27,232 nt of DNA. It comes from Seminavis robusta (taxonomy: Eukaryota; Bacillariophyta; Bacillariophyceae; Naviculales; Naviculaceae). A program made the position numbers and the translations under genes. Under the pieces are notes generated by a model, which made no database searches, was not told the DNA's origin, and worked only from the letters and a program-made list of their open reading frames with translations. The DNA lies in the NCBI GenBank assembly GCA_903772945.1, contig CAICTM010001544.1:1-27232 (forward strand). Direction: 5' to 3'. Positions 18,035 to 27,232 of this stretch are shown piece after piece (the first letter of the stretch is position 1; the number at the start of each line of letters is the position of its first letter).

Positions 18035-19109
18035 AAAGGATACTCCCGAAACCATTTTGCAACAGTTTTGCATCATGTAAACTATAGACCCGTGCATTTT
18101 CCATCCAAGCCAAATGATGATTTCTAAAGTACTAGCGCGTTCTCGTCTGTTTTGAAGCCAAAGGGTGTTTTGGTAGCTTCATCTTGCATGGTTCGGCCCC
18201 AGAGACATGGGATTTTCAATAGTCTTTTCTTATCCACTCAAGCACTCAAGTGCTGGTAGCGAACCGCCCCTAGTCGAGTCATTGCAATGCAGCCGCTACC
18301 GGTAGCTACCGGTACAGTCGTATCCGCGGTACCGTCATGTACCGGTAGCAATCAGGTCTGCGGAGTAGTACAGAGTCTAGAGCGGAGAGTGGAGTCACTC
18401 AGTCGAGAGGACGGTCAATGTTACCGGCACCAGCTTCTTGGTCATTAAACTTGGCACTTGGCACCGCAGCAGTGCAGCAGTGAACATAGAGCTTGCATTG
18501 ACTTCTCTATAGGTTGAGTCCATCGAACCGTGAGCATTATGATCTTCCTGTACTAACGTGGTCCACCCTCGGCGATCTGCGACACGGCTGCAGTAAGCGA
18601 AAAGCAACTCAGGCCCTTGGGCTCGTCGTGAACCCGTACGCAGAGGAGTACTGGACGTGCCGCTGCGCACGAGCAGCCTGTACTGGTAGCAGTGCCACTG
18701 CAGGTCTCGCGGACATACAGTGGACAGCTTCTGTCTTATGGAACCATAATGGAACTGCCCTCTTCGGACAAACAGCATTGGCTTCGCTATAAAGATTTGT
18801 GTATGGTAAAGAGTCTTGATGATGGCGATGTATCAAAGTCGCGGGAGGCTCATGATGATGATGCTGTGGTTTGCCAAAACGCCACGTATGTTGCTGTAGA
18901 TGGTGGTTGCTCACATCTTTGGAACCGAATCCCCAACGTCAACCCAGGTCAGAAAGTGAAGTACTAGTAGATTGCATTCTGTCTCTGCCTCGCGACCTCG
19001 CGGTTGGTGGGGCTTGGCCAATGGATTCAAAGCATTCCACATTTCGCACAATTTGATTTGGTTTACCAAAGCAACCTTCTGGAAAAAGCGTCAACGCTTT
19101 CCAAGAAAG
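18035..19109. other. Intergenic between the two paralogs, with a TACCGGTA cluster
   Basis: About 1.1 kb. Three TACCGGTA palindromes lie within 50 bp (18297, 18307, 18340). Short frames on both strands have no recognisable content. The frame of the next gene is open upstream to about 18972 but without an ATG. Confidence 0.45.
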
Positions 19110-19673
19110 ATGACACTAAAGTCAATTTTGCGGGGATCTAGCAGCGCAAGATCCTTAAAGCTGACTGACAAAGAACGGAATGAAGACAACGTTAGCTTTG
19201 GAGAGGACACGTACATGTCGTATGTGGTGGACCTTTCGGAAACGTATCGAGGTGAACTGCACTTTACACACAATGAAATCCTGGCAATCCGCAAGGAGAT
19301 GAAAGAAGAATTCCTTCAACGTGGCTATTCTCGAGGTTTGGAGAAATGCGTGGATGACGCCTGTGGCGATACTCGAGAGCGTCGAATGAACCATGTGAGG
19401 AGTATCCTGTCACTCCAAAGAGAGCACGATTGCGATGGAATCGACGATAAGAGAGGGATCCAGATCTTGTCGAGCACACTGAGCCAGTTTGACATTAGTG
19501 AAGCACAGTTGCGAGCATCGCGTGATTCCTTGGAGGCCTTCAAGCTTCACACGCCAAATGCTGTTTTCATGAAAGCGCCAACCGCCGAGGAGTACGCCAA
19601 GAAAACTCGGCGAAAGCGACTGTGCCGCAAACCTTCTCGACCCGAGTACACGGCTCGACACCTTTGTTTCTAA
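19110..19673 (+). CDS. Protein of unknown function, copy B of a local paralog pair
   Basis: The gene is 187 aa and intronless, using the first in-frame ATG (19110, context aagaaagATG). It aligns with the 17537 gene over most of its length: NVSFGED and YM near the start, RRMNHVRSILSLQREH, G-x2-D-x2-G-x-Q, TLSQFD, RASRDSLEAFKLH and AEEYAKK. It differs by a longer basic N-terminus (MTLKSILRGSSSARSLK) and a longer basic C-terminus rich in Arg and Lys. These ends could be nuclear-localising, but that is only inference. The middle segment RGYSRGLEKCVDD resembles the RG-L-E element seen in other diatom proteins of this layout. No catalytic motif is present. The two genes probably arose by local duplication followed by strong divergence. 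Confidence 0.72.
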   Translation: MTLKSILRGSSSARSLKLTDKERNEDNVSFGEDTYMSYVVDLSETYRGELHFTHNEILAIRKEMKEEFLQRGYSRGLEKCVDDACGDTRERRMNHVRSILSLQREHDCDGIDDKRGIQILSSTLSQFDISEAQLRASRDSLEAFKLHTPNAVFMKAPTAEEYAKKTRRKRLCRKPSRPEYTARHLCF

Positions 19674-20618
19674 CTAAGAAACAAGATGAGAATGTGAGGT
19701 TGATGTTTTCGCGCTTGATGAGAGAAACACAGTAGTTGTGTGTAGAGTAGGAGTTTAATGCTATACAGTAGTAGATTCGATTCGGTTGGGTTTGAACATT
19801 GTGGCCCCATTCACGTGCTCTCTACAGGCTACAAGTTCATCAAAGAAGGTTGTCATTACCATCTGTGTTCCGGGTGAACGATCGACTAATAGTACATTGT
19901 GCCGTTAGCGTTTGCGACCATTCTCTGGTCAGGGTATGTGGTTTATCACGAGCCTGTCTGGGAGAGTGTATGACTTTGTGGTCTCTCCCGCGAGAGCCCC
20001 GCATCGGTACCGTGCGGCACATGTAGGGGTTGGCTTTTAAATAGATCCACAAAGTATCATTTCGACTCGGCTACGAAACCATGCCAATGGATGGGACCGA
20101 TTACTTGTCCAACTGCTAGTCGACGGCACAAGTTCGGTCTACATCTAAAGGTACCTACCTCTCAATGGATCAAAGACACAAAGATGAGCAGAGAGTTTGG
20201 GTCGCGTTTTTGTAAAAGAACAAAGCAATATCGGTATCCTACCTGGCCATTGGCTCTCAGTAAAACCAACTGTTAATAAAGGCGCGTTATCTATCTAATA
20301 GCTGGCTAGTAGTAGCTAGCTAGGTGCCAATTGCTACAATCGTCACGGTACGGTACGGCGTGATGAGGGCTCTGTCAAGGCCCCAGGCTACCGGTACATC
20401 GTAGCAGGGGTTGAACGAAGAAAGCGGTGTGGGAGTTGGTCGCGTTCCGACATGTAACCTTCTCTCTAATCAAGTTTCATGAAAAGATCCAAGAAGACGT
20501 CACAAAGATTTTTTCGCTGTCAAACCGAGAGGAAGCCAAACATCCATCACTGTTGCTCCAGAGTTGAATGTGCCCACTACCATTGGCAAAGGAAACCAGA
20601 CGGGAAGTGTAGAGGAAG
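19674..20618. other. Intergenic upstream of the lipase gene
   Basis: About 945 bp with no supported gene. It contains CTAGCTAG at about 20315 and TACCGGTA at 20389. A short frame at 20479-20727 overlaps the lipase start in another frame and is treated as a shadow. Confidence 0.4.
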
Positions 20619-22678
20619 ATGTGTTTTATCAGCAGCACGAGAGCCTTGGCACTATTGCTGCTTGCTTTCCTCTTGGCGGCACCAATATCTTCCGATGTCG
20701 TGTTGGACAAGAAAACAATGGATTTGACACTGACGTCCGCCAAGCTATCAGCCTTGGTGTATGATGCAAACCCATCCAGTTCTGGCTATGATTTACTAAA
20801 GCGTTTTACTGTCGGTAGGTACTGATCTTGGAACGGTGATGGTTCTTCTGGTGTCCCGTTCTCGTTTCCTACCGTCCCTCATTGACTTACTTAGCCCCTT
20901 TTCTTGCGTAACGGCTTCAATAGAACCGGATCAAGCATTTGTGGCCAAGAAGGACGGATACTGTTATGGGGTTTTCCGTGGAACGACAATGTCGTGGGAT
21001 GATTGGCGTCAAAATTTCAGGATGGGGTCGGAGGTGATATGTGGTAGTGACAACATGGCCGTGCCCAATACCCCAAAGCAACCGGTTTGTTGCGCGGCAC
21101 GGGCTGGATTTTACGATGCGTACCACACCAGTTACTTTCAGGGTAAGTCTAACTGAAAGTCCATATTTATCGAGACAAGCTTGTTTGTTGACTGTTGTTG
21201 CATCCAAAAGAACACTCCTAATTTGCGTGTTTTCGCCTTCAAACCAACTACCGGTACATTTCTACCATCCAATCAAACAAACACACCCTCTGATTACATT
21301 GACTTTCAGACTTTGAGAAGGCTATACGACGATGTGCACAGGACTGTTTAAACCCTGATGAGTGTGTTGTTCTCACCGGGCATTCGCAGGTATGAAATTT
21401 TGTATGCCTCTTTTCTTCTCGTCAAACAAATCACCACGCACCTGCTCACCTACCGTACCAATAACCCAGGGTGGATCAATCGCTGCAGTTGCAGCTGTGA
21501 CTCTGGCAGACATCAATCCCTACGTGATCACGTTCGGTCAACCACCGACCTTGGCCCCTGGTTGCCCCTACATTTCCAACGAACGTTGGTACGTTTTCGT
21601 TGGAACAAACTAATCAAGTGAAGGAAGAGGCACTGGCTATCATAGCGCCCGAACTAACTAACTGCCGATGCCCCCATGCAGGTACCGTTGGGTAAACACA
21701 CGAGATTCTGACACGTTGGGGATAACCTATGATCCAATTCCCTTCAGTCCTAGTTTTGGCACGGGGTGCTGGGGGCATTTTTTGGTTCTGGGCAATGATC
21801 CCAGCGGGGTTGCTTATTTAGGACTCGACAATCAACAATCATTGGCACCGATGGACCCTCTGGGCGTTGCTCATAGCAAGTCCGAATACGTCGATCGCAT
21901 TGCAGGGCTCATTGACTATCATATGAATGTATCTTTGGACAATCTGGCTGAACTAGCTAGGCGAGCAAGGAATGCTACTATCGAGAAAGAGAATGCTTCC
22001 AACAGCAGCAATACAACACACGGAAAGAGGGCCCTGTCAAAGACTCCTATCTCCGAACCTATTCCTGCGGACGGATACGCAACGGGCTCCTTGTGTTCGA
22101 TAAATGAAGAATGCTTGAGTGGTCTGTGCGAACAGGAAACAGGACTTCATTGGAAGCGGTGTCATGGCATCGAATGCAAAGTAGATTCAGACTGTGAGAC
22201 TTTGCGATGTGATCATGGAGTGTGTGTCAACAAGCTGGGCAGCTGTCAACCCTGCGACGAAGACAGTGACTGCAAGTACGGCGATTGTTTTGGTTTTCGG
22301 TGCACAGGGCCTGGCAACTTGATGGACACAAACTGTAGGTGTTTGCTCAGCGAACATTGCCGTTCTGGTCGGTGCGACGGCGTCAGCCCCAGAATATGTG
22401 AAGCGGCTCTCCCTTTGGATGCTCGGTGCAATGAGGATTCCGACTGTCATTCTGGTTATTGTAGCTGGAGTCTGCGATGCGCGGACCCATCCTTGAAACA
22501 AACTGAAATCAGTGTCGAAAATGGAGTTATAAACTGGCGCGTCCCTGTAGCGATTGCAGCTGCTATTATTGCTGCTTGTTGCATTGGAAAGTTTGCCATC
22601 AGGTGGTGGTGTGAAAGCCGACACGATTACGAAGAGATTCCAGCTGCCGATGTCGAAGAAGATGACAAGCAGTCATAG
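20619..22678 (+). CDS. Secreted class 3 lipase with cysteine-rich repeats and a C-terminal membrane anchor (5 exons)
   Basis: Exons 20619-20814, 20924-21142, 21310-21389, 21470-21588 and 21682-22678 join in frame to 536 aa, with GT-AG introns throughout. The N-terminus is a signal peptide (ALALLLLAFLLAAPISS). Residues ~30-290 form a fungal-type class 3 lipase domain: YGVFRGT, the nucleophile elbow TGHSQGG with S164, an acidic residue in NTRDSD (D213 or D215) and a histidine in CWGHF (H237). These enzymes hydrolyse acylglycerol or related esters. An Asn-rich linker with several N-glycosylation sequons follows. About five cysteine-rich units come next, each of the kind C-x4-DC-x3-G-x-C. Near the end is one membrane helix (~RVPVAIAAAIIAACCIGKFA) and a short acidic tail (EEIPAADVEEDD). 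The result is an ectodomain lipase held at the cell surface or in an endomembrane lumen. Confidence 0.88.
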
Positions 22679-22741
22679 CCGGGGCGTGGGCATGCTATTT
22701 AGTAGTTTTAAAATAGGTTTTGCACCCTGGAGTGGGACTCT

Positions 22742-23306
22742 ATGGGTTCGAACCAGATTGTTTGCATGGTGTTGTCAGTTGCGAAGGAAACAATGGAGCG
22801 GGACTTGAGGCAAATGACTTTGGCGATGGCGGAAACCTTGATCGGCAAAGGTTTTCCGATCAGACCTCACCATACTAGTACTCTGATTGAGAGTAAGACC
22901 GCGGTAGGAGAGGACGATGAGAATCCCCGAGAAGAGAGCCGCGAGAATTCTGGAGAAAAAGGAAATGAGAAGTCAAGAATGCATTTACACTCACTTGACT
23001 ACGCAAAAGTACAGTTTGAAGAGACAAAAGCGAGTCTGCGATCTGGCATCAAGCTTCCAGGAACAATTGCAGGGCTTGATTTTGACCACCTTGTTGCAGT
23101 TCGAGGTCGATCCAAGCAAACTTGATTTGTCCCCTGACCCAATGTTGCTTCTCATCAAGGCCGCCGTCAACTGGTCGTGGTGTTGCGGCCAGAAGCTTCT
23201 CCCGGCTTGTGGGCGTAGTAACGAGGAAGAGGAGGAAGAGGAATTGGTTGCTCCCTCCACGCCGATTCCAACTACAATTGGATGCAAACCAGTGCCCGTG
23301 AGATGA
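22742..23306 (+). CDS. Uncertain small gene (two overlapping frames)
   Basis: Two plus-strand frames overlap here: 22742-23125 (127 aa, starting MGSNQIVCMV) and 22917-23306 (129 aa, starting MRIPEKRAAR, with an EEEEEEE run near the end). Each has an ATG and a plausible amino-acid composition. The second contains a hydrophobic-acidic segment (FEVDPSKLDLSPDPMLLLIK) that looks more like folded protein. No single reading covers both, and I found no convincing intron to join them. At most one is real, or a frameshift has split a gene. There is no recognisable domain. The region lies between the lipase stop and the convergent PstS-like gene. Confidence 0.3.
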
Positions 23307-23495
23307 TGTAGTGGTGTTGAATCTTTGAATCTAGGTTAGCCTAGTACGAGTATGCTGCAGTTTGTGATATTAATAGCTAGACCAGTTCCACGGAATACGG
23401 GATTGGCTGGATGTGTAAATTTGCTATGTAGTGTGCGTTATTGTGTCGTAACCATACAACAACATGTAAATAGTCCCAAGTTACTGAGCTTCAGC

Positions 23496-25075
23496 CTACT
23501 TTCCCCCGGCTCGGCTTTGGGTAATGACCACAGCAGCAAGCCCCAAGACAAAAATCAATGAGAGTGTTGCCATGGTGAGGCCTGCCACAATCATGGCTTC
23601 ATACTTGTGTGAAAACTCGGCTTCATCATTGCCACCACCACTACTGGGATTCTCCAATTCGGTTTGCAAAGTGGCGACCTGTTCCTCGAGTTGCAAGATG
23701 ACCGCACGTAGATCTTGCACACCATCCAGATTGTGTTCGCGCTCAACTGCTGGAAAGTTGCGTCTGTTGGAGGAAAGAACATATGCTCCTGCGCCAACAA
23801 TGGGTTCAGGCTTGTCTTCAAATGTCCATTGAGGGTCTTCTGGAGAAATATTGACACTCTCCAGCAATTCAATTCCCTTCATGCCCAATTCTAGGGCGGG
23901 ACCATCCGCCAAAAAGAATCCATAGTTGGATTGACAACGCGAAACATAATTGGGATCGTAGAGTGCCTTCAAAAAGGTAATCAAAAGACCACGCTCCGCA
24001 GGATCTGTCTTGAAGGACAAGTCTGTGCGGATATAAATGTAGGTCAGGAGAGTGATGGGCCATGTGTATTCTCCCTGCTGGTCGAGCAAAGATACTCGAC
24101 CAAAATCAGCAGTGGGGTCAGAAGGCAAAACACCGGATTCTTTGGCCCCGATACCACCGTTGGCAGCGGCAATTTGGGAGGTGAGCAAACGGCCATATTT
24201 GTTCTTGATGGAGATCTCATCCAATCCAGCAAAAAGACCAATACCAGCGTCATTGTATCCGATTGTTCCAGCACGTTGAGTGATGCAATCATTCATCCCC
24301 AAGGTGCCCCGACAGGCTTCCGTGTCAATGGGCCATTCCGGGAGAGGCCCTACCATGTCAGCTGGAAAGTGTTGGGGACAGGCAACCCTCAAGTACTGCA
24401 ATGAAAGAAAGCAAAGGATAAATGTAAGAAAGATTGTTGAAGGTCAAGCAAAAGGAAAACGAAACGCAGAAAACCATGAAACCAACATACCTGAGTAATG
24501 GCGTTGGTATTGGAACTTCCCTCCTCTCGACGGGCCACGCGGATGCGCAAAGACGCTCCCAAACTGTTGGAATTGTCGCCAGCAAACAGCCTGTCAAGAC
24601 CAGGATTGATTTCCCGGATATCTGGATGAGCCCAATCCTTGATGTCTCGCATAAAGATGCGCGCCAACAAACAGGAGGTCAAGTTCAGGTTGGGCATGTC
24701 AGGCACCGAATGGAAGAAGGACACGGCTCCAAAGAGGGTGGGTAGCTGCATGACAGTCACATTGGCATCTTGGAATGTCTGCCACTGTTCCGTGGACAAG
24801 GGGATCTCTCCAGATCCAAAATCATCGGCAGAACGGAGAGGGTTGAACTCATTCACAAACTCTTCCAGACCAATGGAAGATCCCACAGAACGGTAGGTCA
24901 TGCGCAATGGTACCTTGGAGCGGGCTTGCAATTCTTCAATGACGGATCCGTAGCAACGAGCAGGGTTGCTAGTACCCGAGCCATGGACGCCCAGCACAGA
25001 GTCGGTAGCGTCGACCAACACACCATGGAGGGATACACAAACGAGAAGAGTGGAAAGAAGGTTGGAGCGCATCAT
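23496..25075 (-). CDS. PstS-like phosphate-binding-type protein with C-terminal coiled coil and membrane anchor (2 exons)
   Basis: On the minus strand exon 1 is 25075-24491 and exon 2 is 24395-23496, joined in frame to 494 aa. The 95-nt intron starts gtatgt and ends ttgcag. The first ATG is at 25075; a second follows at once. A signal peptide is visible (LLSTLLVCVSLHG). Then comes VHGSGTSNPARCYG, matching the N-terminal ligand loop of PstS/SphX phosphate-binding proteins, and the GSSIGLEEF loop. Later motifs include the DFGSGEIPLS region, RREEGSSNTNAITQ, GTIGYNDAG and WPITLLTYIYIRTD, which also fit that fold. A coiled-coil segment (LQLEEQVATLQTELE) leads to one membrane helix near the C-terminus, so the binding domain is tethered to the membrane. 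Bacterial relatives deliver phosphate to an ABC permease. Here a scavenging or sensing role is inferred. Confidence 0.85.
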
Positions 25076-25937
25076 TGTAATAGCCAATAGTGCACAAGAG
25101 GGAAAAGAATTCGTTTTGGCTTTTGTCGTCCTTGGAAACAATTGTGAGAGGAAGTGAGAAAGAGAGAAAGAGAGATGGATCCAAAGTCAAGTTTCGTTGG
25201 TGATTGGTTTTCAATGACCAGCAGGGTCACTCTCTGGCAAGCCAATGACTGCTCGAACGCACTGATGCAATAGGAAATGATGAATGATGAAGCGAATCGT
25301 ACTGGTACAAGCTTGGGAGGCTTGACCTTTGAACTTTGAAGCTCCGATTGGCCAAATGGCGGCCATTAGGAAGCAGCAAAAGTGAGCCAGAGATTGGCTG
25401 CAGTGAACGATGACCCCAATCGCTTCAAGTTGGAGTTCGTCGATTGATAAAAAGAAACTGGATTCTATGTCGTAGAGTCCGAGACAAGACCACTTAAAAC
25501 TTCACTCTGCACTGTGCGATAAAGTATGTGCTCCGCGTAGCCGAGTAGGTCTACAAGGTCACCCAAGACCCAAGACACAACTAAAAAGCATGCTGCGATT
25601 CCTCATCAATACTGGTATTGTCAATCAGTGTTGAATGATGCATCAACTAAATTACAGCTACAAGTAGCCAGAAATACTGCCATGCGAAGGTGGTGAGTCG
25701 GTGGTGTGGCTTGTTGAGGAGGCGGTGCCTCGGTGTCATGCGACCATTCACCACTTTCATGGCAACAATCAACCACTATGCCGCTAAAAGTGTAGCAGAA
25801 GACTAGAATGGTAGGAGAGGGCGCTGCGTCTTGCTGGAGGTGGTGCTTCAGTGTCAAGGATTTCATTGACTACTTTCGTTCAGCCAAACCCACAGGATCA
25901 CCATAGCTTGCTTCTCTGTAATAACAACATCTGAACA
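25076..25937. other. Upstream region of the PstS-like gene
   Basis: No gene is supported. The stretch 25150-25180 is a GA-rich simple tract. Diverged short repeats appear from about 25690, for example ggaggcggtgcctcggtgtca and ggaggtggtgcttcagtgtca, about 120 bp apart. This region should contain the promoter of the PstS-like gene. Confidence 0.4.
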
Positions 25938-25967
25938 TGTTGGTCACTGTTGGTCACTGTTGGTCAA
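25938..25967. repeat. 10-bp tandem repeat (TGTTGGTCAC x3)
   Basis: Three tandem copies, the last one diverged at its end. Further GTTGGTC and TTGGTCAA copies follow at about 26035-26055. They are part of a larger set of diverged repeats in 25690-26110. Confidence 0.75.
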
Positions 25968-27232
25968 TGCACCAAAGTGCTACTTTCATTCAAACTGGAT
26001 CGCCAGATCGTCTCTGTAGTAACATCTGGACTGGGTTGGTCTCTTTTGGTCAACTCACCGAAGTGCCTACCAGTGGTGACTATTCCAGCTCCAGTGACTT
26101 CCCTGGACCAACCAAAATGCATCAACAGTGGTAAACAATGCTTGTAGAACATCCCGCTTTTCTGTGCACTGTGTGACTGGGGTGCAGGGGGAGTCGAGTT
26201 CGCACTGTGTATTTTACATAGAACCTTATTGAACTAAAGGCAATGTGGAATATTGTGGAAAGACATTCTAGCGAGACATTCTAGTACGCACATTGGACTA
26301 ATAAGGGATAGACACGAAACAAATTACATGTACGCAACTACAACTACAAAGTCACAGGGCAGTTCTTTTGCAGCCAAAACGGTAACAGGAGTGATGGGCT
26401 GTCGCACCATTGGTGATGGGCTTTCGAACAAAAGGTGGTGTCGAGTGTCGAGGCGATATTGGTGGAAGCAACGGAGATGCCGGGACATCTTCATGCAGTT
26501 TAGCAGCCAATCGAGCAAAAGCTCCGAGTTACTTTGGAGTGGCAATAGGTCTTGGTCGAATATTCCTTGCAGATGTTTACCTCAAAGCCGGCTTGGATAC
26601 CACACCATAGCATTCCACTGGTTCGATGCTGCCAGTCTGCTGCCGGTATGAGTCGATGAACTTGAACACATGAACCAGTACAGTACTCCGGGTAGGGGAA
26701 TAAGTGTATGAGCAAAAAGGGGATGCGTTCATTTAGATGCGAAGGGTCGTACGCAAACGAACGCTGGGGAAGCTTTGTCATGGTTGCTTTTTGTTTAAGA
26801 GTCGCCCAAAGCCATATTTCGGTACCGGTAGGATGCGAATGGCGACGCATATATTCGAACGCTGAGGAAGGATGGTGGTAACTTTGAATCTTCCCATGGT
26901 TGGAAACTCTAGAACACACTGACGCCTACATGTACGTGTAGACTATTTAGCCAACGGAATTCCAGCCTCTTGTGGATTTACGATCTCCACGATTCAGTGG
27001 GGTGAGAAAGTTGAAAGTAAGGGTGAATGACTGCTGTAGTAGGCGTTACCGTACAGTTGGTACGGGACGTTGGTACTCATGATAGCTCTCATGATGTATT
27101 TCTAGGACGTTGAAGTTTGGTGCTTCATTATTTATTTGGCCATTGGGCAATAATGACCAGATACCAGGTAATCTGTGCATGAGAACTTGGTCACTGTTTC
27201 AGGGTCATTCCGCAATGATCTTAATTCCGCAA
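25968..27232. other. Right-end region without a supported gene
   Basis: Overlapping frames on both strands near 26253-26919 are the longest, at up to 139 codons, but none has a domain I recognise. A diverged direct repeat of ~40 bp is visible at about 26737 and 26833 (both begin gatgcgaa and contain gaacgctg). TACCGGTA occurs at 26823. I see no RNA gene. Confidence 0.4.

Noticed and set aside
22730..22765. gggttcgaacc, resembling a tRNA T-arm
   Set aside because: No acceptor, D-arm or anticodon arm can be folded around it.
26253..26919. Frames of 132, 66 and 139 codons on both strands
   Set aside because: They overlap and contradict each other. A short stretch (YFGVAIGLGRIFLADVYLK) looks protein-like but matches no family I can name.

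Overview
The window reads as nuclear DNA of a pennate diatom or a close stramenopile. The evidence is short GT-AG introns (about 70 to 140 nt), monocistronic genes on both strands with A-rich start contexts, a receptor cyclase of a type known from diatoms, a plastid-type presequence with an AFGP motif, and a paralog pair resembling proteins of unknown function that are expanded in diatoms. Intergenic DNA is full of the palindromes TACCGGTA and CTAGCTAG. I cannot name the species from sequence alone.

Layout. Positions 1-1579 hold a minus-strand acidic protein gene cut by the window edge and, divergent from it, a broken plus-strand gene with a KOW-like segment. Positions 1580-5450 are repeat-rich DNA without a convincing gene: a ~190 bp direct repeat pair flanking a large hairpin, microsatellites, and an AT-rich block with a perfect 16-bp inverted repeat. 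Positions 5451-11260 hold the main gene, a receptor guanylyl/adenylyl cyclase that I model with 21 exons and 1334 residues: signal peptide, PhnD-like periplasmic-binding domain, filamin-like repeat, one membrane span, protein kinase domain and class III cyclase domain. Its model needs a 2-nt micro-exon, a 9-nt micro-exon and a GC-AG intron.

Downstream on the plus strand are a zinc-ribbon Nudix NAD(H) diphosphatase with a probable plastid presequence (11686-12906), a small RBR-type RING protein (13451-14326), a rhomboid protease (14873-15619), two paralogous proteins of unknown function (17537-18034 and 19110-19673), and a five-exon secreted class 3 lipase with a cysteine-rich, membrane-anchored tail (20619-22678). 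On the minus strand lies a two-exon PstS-like phosphate-binding-type protein anchored by a C-terminal helix (23496-25075). Positions 25076-27232 contain only diverged short repeats.

How they fit together. There is no operon. Two separate genes carry periplasmic binding protein folds of the kind bacteria use for phosphonate or phosphate uptake, one fused to a kinase-cyclase receptor and one tethered to a membrane. Together with the anchored lipase they suggest a cell-surface sensing and scavenging theme, but a functional link between them is only inference.
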